Source: Coriobacteriaceae bacterium (lineage in GTDB: Bacteria > Actinomycetota > Coriobacteriia > Coriobacteriales > Coriobacteriaceae). From it: 64,000 nucleotides of DNA. Positions 7,826 to 16,321 of the stretch are shown here, in pieces. Every line of letters begins with the position of its first letter. Position 1 is the stretch's first letter. Location: assembly GCA_902364645.1 (NCBI GenBank), contig CABJEP010000005.1, positions 81,596 to 145,595 on the forward strand. The letters are read 5' to 3'. The notes under the pieces are model-generated. The model searched no databases. It was not told the DNA's origin and was given only the letters and a program-made list of their open reading frames with translations. The translations under genes and the position numbers were made by a program.

Positions 7826-9028
7826 ATGCACAACGCCAGGACAAACGCAAGCATGATTTCGCTGTTCTTCGCGAACGTCCTCTACTGGGTCTGCGCGGGC
7901 GTGTACTCGCCGTTCCTCTCCGCTCACTACACGAGCCTCGGCCTCAGCGCAGCCCAGACCGGCATCCTCCTCGCGGCGACCCCGGTGTGTGCGCTCGCCA
8001 TCCAGCCGCTCTGGTCGACGATCGCCGACAAGCTCGGGCGCCGCCGCGCGGTCATCGTGATCCTCTGCCTTGCGGCGGCGGTACTCGCTCCGCTGTATTA
8101 CCTGGCGTCGACGTTCGTCCCGGTCCTTCTTGTAACCTTTGCGTTCTCGGCGTTTTTCTCGGGGCTCCTGCCCCTGAGCGACTCCCTCGTCATCGAGCTC
8201 GCGGATCGCTCTGGCCTGGACTTTTCTCGCATTCGCATGGGTGGCACTATCGGCTATGCCATCGTCGTCCTGATCGTCGGTCGGCTGCTCGACATGGCTC
8301 CTCAAATCCAGTTCGCGGTGGTCTCTGCCGCGCTGGTGGTCTTCGCGGCTCACATGTGGCGCCTCCCCGAGGCGGGAATTCGCGCCAATGCCGCGGACGA
8401 TCCCAAGGTCTCCCACGGAAAGGGCCTCCTCTCGCTGTTTACCAGCAATGAGATCGCCTTCGTCTTGGTCTTCGCCTTCATCAGTTCGGCCGCGATTGGC
8501 TTCATCGGGGCGTTCTTGGGCCGCTACGCGGTCGAGCTTGGCGAGGGTCAGAACCTCGTGGGCGTCCTGAGTGCGGTCTCCGCTGCGAGCGAGATCCCCA
8601 TCCTGCTCGTTTCCTCCAAGCTGGTCAGGCGCTTCGGCGAGATGAACCTCCTGATCTTTTCCTGCTTCATGGCGGCGCTCAGGCTCGTGCTCGTGGGCAC
8701 CGGCATCGTCCCGGTCATGATCTGCGGCCAGCTGCTGCAGAGCGTGAGTTACATGACCGTCTACTACTCCTGCGTTACCTACATTGCCAACCACACTTAC
8801 GAGGATTGTCGCGCTCGAGGTCAGAGCGCCTTCGCGATGGTTCAGAGCGGTCTGTCCGTCGTGGTTGCGAACCTGTTTGGCGGTTGGGCGTGCGACGCGC
8901 TCGGCACGCACGCGGGTTTTCTGGCCTTCGCCCTCGCTTCAACGATTGCTGCGGTCGTTGCTTTTGTGGCGTACGTACTGTGGCGTCGAAGCGCAGCGCC
9001 ACAGCCTGAGGGCCAGTCGGCCGCATAG
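7826..9028 (+). CDS. MFS transporter, first gene of the PTS/aldolase operon
   Basis: Twelve-helix major facilitator of 400 residues. I start it at ATG 7826 (MHNARTNASMISLFFANVLYW) because AGAAGGGAG lies just upstream; the open frame reaches back to 7733 without such a site. The cytoplasmic loop between helices 2 and 3 carries ADKLGRRRAV, the MFS signature. It looks like the LacY/nucleoside-porter-like MFS_1 group. Sharing an operon with a complete PTS is odd. It may import an unphosphorylated form of the same substrate, or export an end product such as a reduced or de-esterified sugar. No substrate can be read from sequence. Confidence 0.85.
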   Translation: MHNARTNASMISLFFANVLYWVCAGVYSPFLSAHYTSLGLSAAQTGILLAATPVCALAIQPLWSTIADKLGRRRAVIVILCLAAAVLAPLYYLASTFVPVLLVTFAFSAFFSGLLPLSDSLVIELADRSGLDFSRIRMGGTIGYAIVVLIVGRLLDMAPQIQFAVVSAALVVFAAHMWRLPEAGIRANAADDPKVSHGKGLLSLFTSNEIAFVLVFAFISSAAIGFIGAFLGRYAVELGEGQNLVGVLSAVSAASEIPILLVSSKLVRRFGEMNLLIFSCFMAALRLVLVGTGIVPVMICGQLLQSVSYMTVYYSCVTYIANHTYEDCRARGQSAFAMVQSGLSVVVANLFGGWACDALGTHAGFLAFALASTIAAVVAFVAYVLWRRSAAPQPEGQSAA

Positions 9029-9142
9029 GTTCCACCGCGTTTTGCAAGCGCCTGCCTGCTTCGCGCTTCTCTTCGTGTTCAACCAGCTGACGAGCTGAGA
9101 ACTGTCCAATCCAATGGTTATCCAAGTGAAAGGAAGACAAAG

Positions 9143-9997
9143 ATGTCTCTCATCAAGGTCAACGAGCTTCTTCAACATGCGACCGAGCACCACTATGGCG
9201 TGCCCGCGATCAACGTCATCAACACGGAGACCATCCGTTATGCGATCCAGGCCGCCGAGGATGAGCACATGCCTATCATCATCCAGTACTGGCCCGGCTT
9301 CGAGGACCACTGTGCCCTCGACATCATCGCCTTCGCCGCCCGCTATTACGCCGAGCGCGCGAGCGTGCCCGTCGCCGTCCACCAGGATCACTCCGCTGGT
9401 TACGAGATCGCCGTCAAGGGCGTCAAGGCCGGTTTCCCCTCCGTCATGGTCGACGGCTCCTCGCTTCCCTATGAGGAGAACTTCCAGCTCACGAAGGACG
9501 TCGTCCAGGTCGCCAAGATCTTCGACGTTGACATCGAGGCCGAGCTCGGCCACGTCGGCAACGGCTCCGACGCCAACGACTTCGTGAACAGCGACCACTA
9601 TACCGACCCGAACCTCGCCGAGGAGTTCGTCGAGGGCACCGGCTGTGGTTCGCTCGCCATCGCCGTCGGCAACGCCCACGGCCCCTACGTCAAGGTCCCG
9701 AACCTCGACATGGAGCGCATCAAGGCCTGCAGGGAGGCCGTCAGCGTCCCCCTCGTCATGCACGGATGCTCCGACATCCCCGACGAGCAGCTCCAGGAGG
9801 CCGTGAACCTCGGCATGAGCAAGTTCAACATCGCCACGGAGTACTTCCGCTCCATGTACCGCGCCTTCGAGAAGGACATCAACTCCGGCAAGAACGACGG
9901 CAACGGCGTTGGCCTCCTGATGGACGCCGCTCCCGACATGCGCGCGTTCGTCGCAAGCAAGATCCAGCTTCTGAACCCCAACCACTATTCGCTCTAG
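9143..9997 (+). CDS. Class II ketose-(bis)phosphate aldolase, FbaA/GatY/KbaY family
   Basis: Zinc-dependent aldolase of 284 residues that splits a ketose phosphate into dihydroxyacetone phosphate and an aldehyde. Visible signatures: VAVHQDHS with D82 and zinc ligand H83, EAELGHVG (about 132-139), GNAHGPY with zinc ligand H179, and VMHGCSDIP with zinc ligand H207. AAGGAAG precedes the ATG. It sits between the MFS gene and PTS IIA. No phosphofructokinase-type kinase gene is nearby, so it may cleave the ketose-1-phosphate made directly by the PTS, or rely on a kinase elsewhere. Substrate is unknown. Confidence 0.9.
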   Translation: MSLIKVNELLQHATEHHYGVPAINVINTETIRYAIQAAEDEHMPIIIQYWPGFEDHCALDIIAFAARYYAERASVPVAVHQDHSAGYEIAVKGVKAGFPSVMVDGSSLPYEENFQLTKDVVQVAKIFDVDIEAELGHVGNGSDANDFVNSDHYTDPNLAEEFVEGTGCGSLAIAVGNAHGPYVKVPNLDMERIKACREAVSVPLVMHGCSDIPDEQLQEAVNLGMSKFNIATEYFRSMYRAFEKDINSGKNDGNGVGLLMDAAPDMRAFVASKIQLLNPNHYSL

Positions 9998-10007
9998 GAG
10001 AGACTCG

Positions 10008-10436
10008 ATGAAGAAAGTTCTTGTCGCGTCGCACGGTCACCTCGCAAGCGGAATCAGGAGCTCGATCGAGGTCCTGACCGGTATGGCGGACATGGTGGAA
10101 GCAGTTGACTGCTACGTGGACGACTCCGATTTCACCCCTCGCATCCAGGCGTTTATTGACTCGGTGGGCCCTGAGGACGAGGCCATCATCTTCACCGACA
10201 TCTACGGTGGCTCCGTCTTCCAGAAGGTCGTCCTTATGGAGCCGGAGAAGCGCGGGATCGTCCATGTTACCGGTATGAACCTCGGCCTCGTGATCGAGGC
10301 GCTCCTCGGCGCTGAGCCGGTCACGGCAGATTCGATCAAGCAGAGCGTCGAGCTGGCGAGGGCGACGATGCAGGTCGTCGAGCCTCCGAGCAAGGCCGCG
10401 GACAACGAGGGGTCCGACGGAGACTTCTTCGATTAG
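10008..10436 (+). CDS. PTS mannose-family EIIA component
   Basis: EIIA of the mannose/fructose/sorbose family, 142 residues. It accepts phosphate from HPr on H9 in VASHGHLASG, the conserved active-site context, and passes it to EIIB. The fold signature FTDIYGGSVFQKV (about 63-75) is also present. The C-terminus is a short acidic tail (GSDGDFFD). It lies 10 bases after the aldolase and 29 before EIIB in one operon. Confidence 0.9.
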   Translation: MKKVLVASHGHLASGIRSSIEVLTGMADMVEAVDCYVDDSDFTPRIQAFIDSVGPEDEAIIFTDIYGGSVFQKVVLMEPEKRGIVHVTGMNLGLVIEALLGAEPVTADSIKQSVELARATMQVVEPPSKAADNEGSDGDFFD

Positions 10437-10465
10437 AGAGCACTAATAAGTAAGGAGAGGAAACA

Positions 10466-10969
10466 ATGATTGTTCAGGTTCGAGTCGATGACCGTCTGAT
10501 TCACGGGCAGGTCGCCCTGGTGTGGACCAAGGAGCTCAACACCACCAGGATCATCGTCGCCAACAAGCACGCCGTGGAGAGCGATGCCCTTCGCATGACG
10601 CTTTCCATGGGTACGCCGGCGGGCCAGAAGCTCCTCGTCAAGGATGTTCCGGATGCTTGCCGCATCGCGAACGATCCGCGTGCGGACTCCATGCGCATCT
10701 TCGCGCTCACCAACTGCGTGCGTGACGTGCTTGAGCTCGTTAAAGGCGCACCGGGCAAGATCGAGGGCGTGAACGTTGCCAATGTCGGCCGCTTCGACAA
10801 GTCCGATCCGGATAGCAAGGTCGCCCTCAACTCCACGATCATGCTCAACCCGGATGAGCTCGAGGCCGCGAAGGAGCTTTGCGAGCAGGGTATTCCGGTT
10901 TTCCATCAGCTTATCCCGTCCAATCCCAAGACTCCTCTCAAGAGTCTGATCGAGGCGGCGGAGAAATAA
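10466..10969 (+). CDS. PTS mannose-family EIIB component
   Basis: EIIB of 167 residues. The start MIVQVRVDDRLIHGQVALVW contains the phosphorylated H13 in the classic DDRLIHGQ motif. It transfers phosphate from EIIA to the incoming sugar in EIIC/EIID. AAGGAGAGG lies just upstream of the ATG. IIA and IIB are separate proteins here, unlike E. coli ManX. Confidence 0.93.
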   Translation: MIVQVRVDDRLIHGQVALVWTKELNTTRIIVANKHAVESDALRMTLSMGTPAGQKLLVKDVPDACRIANDPRADSMRIFALTNCVRDVLELVKGAPGKIEGVNVANVGRFDKSDPDSKVALNSTIMLNPDELEAAKELCEQGIPVFHQLIPSNPKTPLKSLIEAAEK

Positions 10970-11015
10970 GGGGATTTGGCCAGGCGGTCAAATGAAATGA
11001 GAGAAAGGAAGTCAA

Positions 11016-11828
11016 ATGATTGGGTTAGCAGTAATGGCCTGGTTGACCGTGCTGATTTGCTACGGCGGCAACTGGGTTCTCGGTCAGTGTATGATCGAGC
11101 GTCCTCTCGTGGTCGGCCTCGTTGCGGGCCTTCTGATGGGCGACGTCAAGACCGGTGTCATCATCGGTGCCTCTCTCGAGGCAATCTTCATGGGCGCGGT
11201 TAACATCGGTGGCGCCATCTCCGCCGAGCCCGTTACCGCGACCGCCCTCGCCGTCGCCTTCACCGTTGGCGCCGGCATCGACCAAGGCGCCGCCATCACG
11301 CTGGCCGTTCCCGTTGGCGTCGTCACCGCGTTCCTCTCGATCTTCATGAACAACGTGTTCCTCGCGTTCTTCGCCGCCACCTTTGACAAGATGGCCGCCG
11401 AGGGCAACGAGAAGGGCCTCGCGCTTCAGCACTTCGTTCTCTGGTTCGTTAAGTACGCCGCATTTGGCCTCATCGCCTTCCTCGGCGTTTACCTTGGCGC
11501 TGAGCCCGTTGCCGCTATCGTCAACCAGATTCCGGCCAATGTCATGAGCGGCCTCAACGCCGTGGGCGCCCTCCTGCCCGCCGTTGGTATGGCGCTCCTG
11601 CTCCAGATGCTGTGGAGCACCGAGCTCAGCATCTACTTCTTCCTGGGCTTCACGCTCTACCAGTACCTCGGCCTCCCGATGATCGCCATCGCGGTTCTCG
11701 GCGTCATCATCGCGGTTGCCTCCGCCCTCCGCGACAAGGAGATTTTCGATCTCACCAAGAAGGGCTTGGCCACCCAGGCCGTTTCCAACGACTCTGTAAC
11801 CAGCGACGAGGAGGATTTCTTCGCATGA
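11016..11828 (+). CDS. PTS mannose-family EIIC component
   Basis: Membrane permease subunit of 270 residues with the typical repeated hydrophobic segments and the VAGLLMGDVKTGVIIGASLEAIFMGAVNIGG block (about 29-59) of EIIC-Man. GAAAGGAAG precedes the ATG. Its TGA (11826-11828) overlaps the EIID start by 4 bases. The short acidic tail (TSDEEDFFA) resembles that of the EIIA. Confidence 0.92.
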   Translation: MIGLAVMAWLTVLICYGGNWVLGQCMIERPLVVGLVAGLLMGDVKTGVIIGASLEAIFMGAVNIGGAISAEPVTATALAVAFTVGAGIDQGAAITLAVPVGVVTAFLSIFMNNVFLAFFAATFDKMAAEGNEKGLALQHFVLWFVKYAAFGLIAFLGVYLGAEPVAAIVNQIPANVMSGLNAVGALLPAVGMALLLQMLWSTELSIYFFLGFTLYQYLGLPMIAIAVLGVIIAVASALRDKEIFDLTKKGLATQAVSNDSVTSDEEDFFA

Positions 11829-12661
11829 GCAACCTGACCAAGAATGTGAGCCCTGAAGACAAGAAGATGCTCAACAGCATTTTCCTGCGCTCTTTCTCCG
11901 TGTTCGCCTCCTGCGCCGGCGGTTCCGTCAAGGCTGGCGCCGACGGCTGGCTGTACTCCGTCCAGCCCGCGCTTAACCGCTACTACGCCGATGACCCCGA
12001 GGCCCGTGCCGAAGCCATGAAGCGTCACACGACTTGGTACAACATTACCCAGAACGTCGGCACGTTCGCCATGGGCCTCGTCGCCTCCATGGAGAGGGAG
12101 AACTCGCAGCACGAAGACTTCGACACCGAGTCCATCGACGGCATCAAGGTTTCCCTGATGGGCCCGATGTCCGGCATCGGTGACGCAATCTTCTGGGGCG
12201 TCCTGCGTGTCATCGCTGCCGGCATTGGCATCAACCTCGCCATGAGCGGCTCGCCACTCGGCGCGATCATGTTCCTGCTGATCTACAACATCCCGTCGAT
12301 CCTCTGCCGATACTTCATGACCTACCTCGGCTTCAGCATGGGCACCAACTTCATCTCCGAGATGTACGAGGGTGGTCTCATGAAGCTCATCACCAAGGCG
12401 ACCTCCACGGTTGGCCTCGTGATGATCGGTGCCATGACTGCGGCGAACGTCCAATTCAACACGATCCTGTCCATTCCGGTTCAGGACTCTGACCCCGTCA
12501 TGATCCAGACCTACCTCGACTCGATCTTCAAGGGCATCGTGCCCCTGGGGCTTACGCTCGTCGTCCTCTGGCTCCTGCGCAAGAAGAACGTGAACGTCAA
12601 CATCATCCTGGTTGGCATCATGATTCTGGCGCTCGTCCTCGGCCTCGTGGGCATCGTGTAG
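11825..12661 (+). CDS. PTS mannose-family EIID component
   Basis: Second membrane subunit, 278 residues, starting at ATG 11825 in an ATGA overlap with EIIC. EIID signatures include FASCAGGSVKAGADGWLY near the start, and LMGPMSGIGDAIFWGVLR (about 112-129). It completes a four-part Man-family PTS. The neighbours suggest import of a sugar or amino sugar that is then reduced, de-esterified or cleaved, but EIID sequence does not reveal specificity. Confidence 0.92.
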   Translation: MSNLTKNVSPEDKKMLNSIFLRSFSVFASCAGGSVKAGADGWLYSVQPALNRYYADDPEARAEAMKRHTTWYNITQNVGTFAMGLVASMERENSQHEDFDTESIDGIKVSLMGPMSGIGDAIFWGVLRVIAAGIGINLAMSGSPLGAIMFLLIYNIPSILCRYFMTYLGFSMGTNFISEMYEGGLMKLITKATSTVGLVMIGAMTAANVQFNTILSIPVQDSDPVMIQTYLDSIFKGIVPLGLTLVVLWLLRKKNVNVNIILVGIMILALVLGLVGIV

Positions 12662-12703
12662 GGCGGCTTCCGGATCATTCGAAGCTTGTTTAAGGCAATT
12701 CCC

Positions 12704-12740
12704 GGCGGCACGCGATCGAGGACATTCGACGCGTGCCGCC
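12704..12740 (+). other. Intra-operon hairpin between EIID and the reductase gene
   Basis: GGCGGCACGCG (12704-12714) pairs perfectly with CGCGTGCCGCC (12730-12740). No T-run follows, so it is more likely an RNA-stabilising or processing stem that sets a lower or separate expression level for the two downstream genes than a full terminator. Confidence 0.5.
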
Positions 12741-12758
12741 CCATTAGAAGGAGAGAAC

Positions 12759-13703
12759 ATGCGCTACACGCACCTCAAGAATTCCGATGTCGACGTCTCC
12801 CAGCTCGCTGTGGGCACCTGGGCGATCGGCGGCGACTCCTTTGGTGAGAACGATGACGCCGCCAGCATGTCCGCCATCCGCACCATGCTCGATCACGGCG
12901 TCAACCTCATCGACACCGCGCCGTGCTATGGCAACGGCACGTCCGAGAAGGTCGTCGGCAACGCGCTCAGGGGCGTCGACAGAGAGAGCTACCTGCTCTC
13001 GACCAAGGTTGGCCTGATCACCAGCGCCGCCGGCTATGACCGCGACTCCTCGTTCAAGAACATCATGAGGGAGGTCGAGAGCTCGCTGCGCAACCTCCGC
13101 ACCGACTACATCGACTTCTACTTCGTGCACTGGCCCGACGCTAAGACTCCGTTCTCCGAGACGATGTGCGCCCTCCAGCTCCTCAAGGAGCAGGGCAAGA
13201 TTCGCCACATCGGCGTCTCCAACTTCACGACCGAGATGATCGAGGAGTGCGAGAAGGTCGCTCAGATTGACGTCCAGCAGCCGCCCTACTCTATGGTTGA
13301 CCGCTCCTCCGAGGACCTCATCAAGTGGGGCTACGAGCGTGGCATCGACTCCTTCACCTATGGCTCCCTTGGCGCGGGCATCCTGTCGGGCAAGTTCCGC
13401 GAGCTGACGAAGTTCGAGGAAGGCGACGTCCGCGGTGGCTTCTACGACTACTTCCGGGAGCCCAAGTTCTCGCGCGTCCAGGAGCTGCTCAAGGTCATGG
13501 ACGAGATCGCCGAGGCCCACGACAAACCCGTGGCGCAGGTTGCCGTGAACTGGAGCACCCAGAAGGAGTACGTGGGCACCGCTCTCGTGGGCGTGCGCAC
13601 GGACGCCCACGCGATTCAGAACTGCGAGACGTTCGAGTGGGAGCTTTCCGCCGACGAGATGGCCAAGCTCGACGCCAGGCTCGACGAGCTGAAGATCGGC
13701 TAG
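12759..13703 (+). CDS. Aldo/keto reductase
   Basis: NAD(P)H-dependent aldo/keto reductase of 314 residues. The catalytic tetrad is visible: D52 and Y57 in DTAPCYGNGTSE, K83 in STKVG, and H124 in FVHWPD. The C-terminal cofactor region contains VGVRTDAHAIQNC. AAGGAGAG lies before the ATG. Placed after the PTS subunits, it could reduce or oxidise the imported sugar, or the aldehyde made by the aldolase. The family is broad, so the reaction is inferred only in outline. Confidence 0.88.
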   Translation: MRYTHLKNSDVDVSQLAVGTWAIGGDSFGENDDAASMSAIRTMLDHGVNLIDTAPCYGNGTSEKVVGNALRGVDRESYLLSTKVGLITSAAGYDRDSSFKNIMREVESSLRNLRTDYIDFYFVHWPDAKTPFSETMCALQLLKEQGKIRHIGVSNFTTEMIEECEKVAQIDVQQPPYSMVDRSSEDLIKWGYERGIDSFTYGSLGAGILSGKFRELTKFEEGDVRGGFYDYFREPKFSRVQELLKVMDEIAEAHDKPVAQVAVNWSTQKEYVGTALVGVRTDAHAIQNCETFEWELSADEMAKLDARLDELKIG

Positions 13704-13705
13704 CC

Positions 13706-14797
13706 ATGAGCGCCGAGGATAGGAAGTACCCCACTTCCGAGCTTGAGGTGCTTGAGAGTGGCGCGAGGGAGGTTGTCGAGCCTAACGGCCTGAGGCTGAT
13801 GCTGAAGCCCGTGCCGGGTGACGACCGCGAGCACGTGCTCGATCCGCGCGTCTATGCTCGTGCGCACGCGAAGCTCGCTGCGGCTCCTGCGGCGGGGTCG
13901 GCGCCGGCCGGACCGGTGGACGTGATCGCGTGGCGCTCCGCGCCCAACAAGGAGACCCACGTCGTGAGGGGCGCGAACGTTGCCAAGAAGACCGTCGTCA
14001 TGAACTTCGGCGACAAGGGCATTCCGCTGCACATCTTCACGCCGGAGGGGCACGAGGATGGGTCTGCCGCGCTCGTGTTCATCCATGGCGGCGGGTTCAT
14101 GGTGGGCAACATCGGCCAGTACGAGAACTGCCTGCGCGACATCGTGGAGCGCACGGGTTGCGTCGCGATCTATCCGGAGTACCGCCTGTCTCCCGAGACG
14201 ATGTTCCCGGGTGGCGTCGAGGACTGCGTGAAGACGCTCGACTGGCTTGTCGATCACGCTGACGAGCTGGGCGTTGATGCGGCTCGCATTGCCGTGGCTG
14301 GTGACTCTGCGGGTGGCAGCCTGTCGAATGCCGTCGTGCTCGAGGGCTCTCACGCGGATAGGATCAAGGCGGTTGTCGAGCTTTATCCGCTCGTTGATGG
14401 CGGTCCCGTTCCGGATGAGTGGTCCTATGACCTGTACGAGGTCGTGGATGAGCAGAGGCCCGAGGCGCTGAGCAGGGTTGATCGCATTCGCCTCGCCAAC
14501 AACGATCTTCCGCCCATGTACGTCAACGGCGATGCGGACAAGATGCTCGACCCGCTGATTTCCGCGCTGTTCGCGGAGGACGTGAGCGCGTTCCCCCGCA
14601 CGGTCATCATCTCTTCCGAGTATGACTATCTGCGCTATCAGGACGAGCTGTTCGCGAAGAGGCTGCAGGATGCGGGCGTTGACGTCACTGCGATTCGTTA
14701 TCGCGGCTGCGACCACGGCTTCTTCGAGATGTACGGCGTGATGCCTCAGGCTGAGGACGTCTGCCGCGTCATCTCCGAGGAGCTTGCGAAGATCTAG
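13706..14797 (+). CDS. Alpha/beta hydrolase, hormone-sensitive-lipase-type esterase
   Basis: Esterase/deacetylase-like protein of 363 residues starting at ATG 13706, two bases after the reductase stop. The oxyanion motif HGGGF is at 127-131, the nucleophile S201 sits in GDSAGG, and probable D307 (SSEYDYLR) and H337 (GCDHGFF) complete the triad. A ~90-residue N-terminal extension precedes the core. There is no signal peptide, so it acts inside the cell. It may remove an acyl group from the sugar taken up by the PTS. It is the last gene of the operon, followed by a strong terminator. Confidence 0.88.
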   Translation: MSAEDRKYPTSELEVLESGAREVVEPNGLRLMLKPVPGDDREHVLDPRVYARAHAKLAAAPAAGSAPAGPVDVIAWRSAPNKETHVVRGANVAKKTVVMNFGDKGIPLHIFTPEGHEDGSAALVFIHGGGFMVGNIGQYENCLRDIVERTGCVAIYPEYRLSPETMFPGGVEDCVKTLDWLVDHADELGVDAARIAVAGDSAGGSLSNAVVLEGSHADRIKAVVELYPLVDGGPVPDEWSYDLYEVVDEQRPEALSRVDRIRLANNDLPPMYVNGDADKMLDPLISALFAEDVSAFPRTVIISSEYDYLRYQDELFAKRLQDAGVDVTAIRYRGCDHGFFEMYGVMPQAEDVCRVISEELAKI

Positions 14798-14830
14798 GGG
14801 CTCGTCGCGGCGGCCTCCTGGACGAGTGAA

Positions 14831-14867
14831 GGTCCGGCGGGATGCTAGGTGCGTCCCGCCGGACCTT
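14831..14867 (+). terminator. Rho-independent terminator of the PTS operon
   Basis: GGTCCGGCGGGA (14831-14842) pairs with TCCCGCCGGACC (14854-14865), followed by TTTGCGTT. It lies 34 bases after the esterase stop. Confidence 0.75.
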
Positions 14868-14988
14868 TGCGTTGACGGGCGCGTGCCGCTTGCCGGAGGG
14901 CGTGTGTGGGGTTCGCTTCGGCGGTGCCGGTTTGATCGGGAGATGCGTTTACCGCCGCTCTTCCAAGCGAGCCCAGCAAACAAATCGC

Positions 14989-15240
14989 GAGCTGAACCCC
15001 AAAGGTATCGACAAGGGCGTGGGCGTGGCGCGGGCACTGGAGTATCTGGGTCGCCCTGGCAACGAACGCACCTTTGGCTTTGGCGATTCGGGCAACGACC
15101 TGGGCATGCTCGCCGCCGTCGAGACGGCTGTGGCCATGGGCAACGCCATGCCCGAGGTCAAGGCGGTCGCCAACTACGTGACCGACGACGTCGCACACGA
15201 CGGTACCGTCACCGCCATGCGCCACTTTGGGTTGATCTAG
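14989..15240 (+). pseudogene. C-terminal remnant of a Cof-type HAD phosphatase
   Basis: About 83 codons in frame with the TAG at 15238-15240 match the end of Cof-family phosphatases: ELNPKGIDKGVGVARALEYL, motif IV FGDSGNDLGML, then AVAMGNAMPEVKAVANYV and DDVAHDGTV. Everything N-terminal (motif I DxDGT, motif II, cap) is missing. The frame upstream (14842-14988) is unrelated Arg-rich translation. The gene looks cut at about 14988, at the right edge of the accessory locus, so this may be the insertion or replacement junction. Confidence 0.7.
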
Positions 15241-15330
15241 CGGGAACCGTCCAATTACCGTTCACCCGCGGCGGGCGGCTCAAATCGGCTCGCCCTGCAA
15301 AATCGTTTTGCCGCTGGAGGGTGTGCTCAA

Positions 15331-15346
15331 AAACGCTAAAGCGTTT
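15331..15346. promoter_or_regulatory. Perfect 16-bp palindrome upstream of the transaldolase gene
   Basis: AAACGCTAAAGCGTTT is an inverted repeat of two 7-base arms with a 2-base centre, about 105 bases before the transaldolase start. A TTGATA (15388-15393) downstream could be a -35 box, but I see no convincing -10. It could be an operator; no regulator is adjacent. Confidence 0.35.
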
Positions 15347-15451
15347 ATGCCGTTCGCCGAGAAGATAAAAAACCGCAGCTCACGCCTTGATAAACGTAGG
15401 TAAAGTGTTTAGCAGTTTAACGCCCATGTGCAAGCGAAAGGAATCAGGCAG

Positions 15452-16156
15452 ATGGCAATCAAGGTGTTCGCTGACGGTGCAAACCTCGAGGGCATGCTCG
15501 ACATGTACGAGAACGGCAACGTTCAGGGCTTCACAACCAACCCGTCCCTTATGAAGAAGGGCGGCGTGACGGATTACCGCGCATTTGCCAAGGAGGTTCT
15601 GGCCCACATCACTGATGTGTCCGTTTCGTTTGAGGTCTTTGCCGACGACGTCGAGACCATGGAGATCGAGGCCCGCGAGATCGCTACCTGGGCCGAGAAC
15701 GTCTATGTCAAGATCCCGTGCGTGACCACCAAGGGCGAGTCCACCGCCGAGCTGGTGCGCAAGCTTTCGGCCGACGGCATCAAGGTCAACGTCACCACTA
15801 TCTTTACGCCCGCGCAGGTCGACGAGATGGTCGAGGCCGTTGACGCCGAGACGCCGTCCATCATCTCGCTCTTTGCCGGCCGCATCGCCGACACGGGTGT
15901 CGACCCCATTCCGTTTATGACGGAGTCGGTCAAGAAGGCCGCCGCCAAGCCAAACTGCGAGGTCCTGTGGGCATCCACGCGCGAGCTCATCAACATTTAC
16001 CAGGCCGAAGCCTGCGGTTGCCAGATCATCACGGTGCCCAACAGTATCCTGGCCAAGCGCAAGAACATCGGTCGCGATCCGTACGAGGTCTCGCTCGACA
16101 CCGTGCGCGGCTTTGCCAAGGATATCGCCGCTTTGGGCTTCCATATCTTGCCGTAA
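15452..16156 (+). CDS. Transaldolase, TalB/FSA-like short form
   Basis: Transaldolase or fructose-6-phosphate-aldolase-like protein of 234 residues, the short MipB/TalC class. The Schiff-base lysine is K87 in NVYVKIP. GFTTNPSLMKKGG and NVTTIFTPAQ are family landmarks. The start ATG 15452 follows GAAAGGA; the open frame begins a little earlier without a site. It is monocistronic: a HAD remnant lies before it and a large hairpin after it. Expected role: sugar-phosphate interconversion in the non-oxidative pentose phosphate pathway. Confidence 0.9.
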   Translation: MAIKVFADGANLEGMLDMYENGNVQGFTTNPSLMKKGGVTDYRAFAKEVLAHITDVSVSFEVFADDVETMEIEAREIATWAENVYVKIPCVTTKGESTAELVRKLSADGIKVNVTTIFTPAQVDEMVEAVDAETPSIISLFAGRIADTGVDPIPFMTESVKKAAAKPNCEVLWASTRELINIYQAEACGCQIITVPNSILAKRKNIGRDPYEVSLDTVRGFAKDIAALGFHILP

Positions 16157-16187
16157 CGCGAACACTGGCTGCGCCGCGGGTTGTTCG

Positions 16188-16257
16188 CCCCGGCCTTTCC
16201 TTTCCCTATCGCTCACGCGCTTCGCGAGGGTCGCGCTAGGTAAAGGAAAGGCCGGGG
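16188..16257 (+). terminator. Long hairpin after the transaldolase gene
   Basis: CCCCGGCCTTTCCTTT (16188-16203) is perfectly complementary to AAAGGAAAGGCCGGGG (16242-16257), with a partly self-complementary 38-base loop rich in CGCG. No T-run follows. It starts 32 bases after the stop and may stabilise or end the transcript. Confidence 0.55.
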
Positions 16258-16321
16258 CTGCCGACACGAGCTTGCCGGCAAGTTAGCACTCGGCTTCCAT
16301 ATCCTGCCGCGGGCAAAGGTA

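Noticed and set aside
14842-14988. N-terminal part of the open frame leading into the HAD remnant
   Set aside because: It overlaps the operon terminator, is Arg-rich and matches no HAD N-terminus. Only the part from about 14989 is treated as gene remnant.
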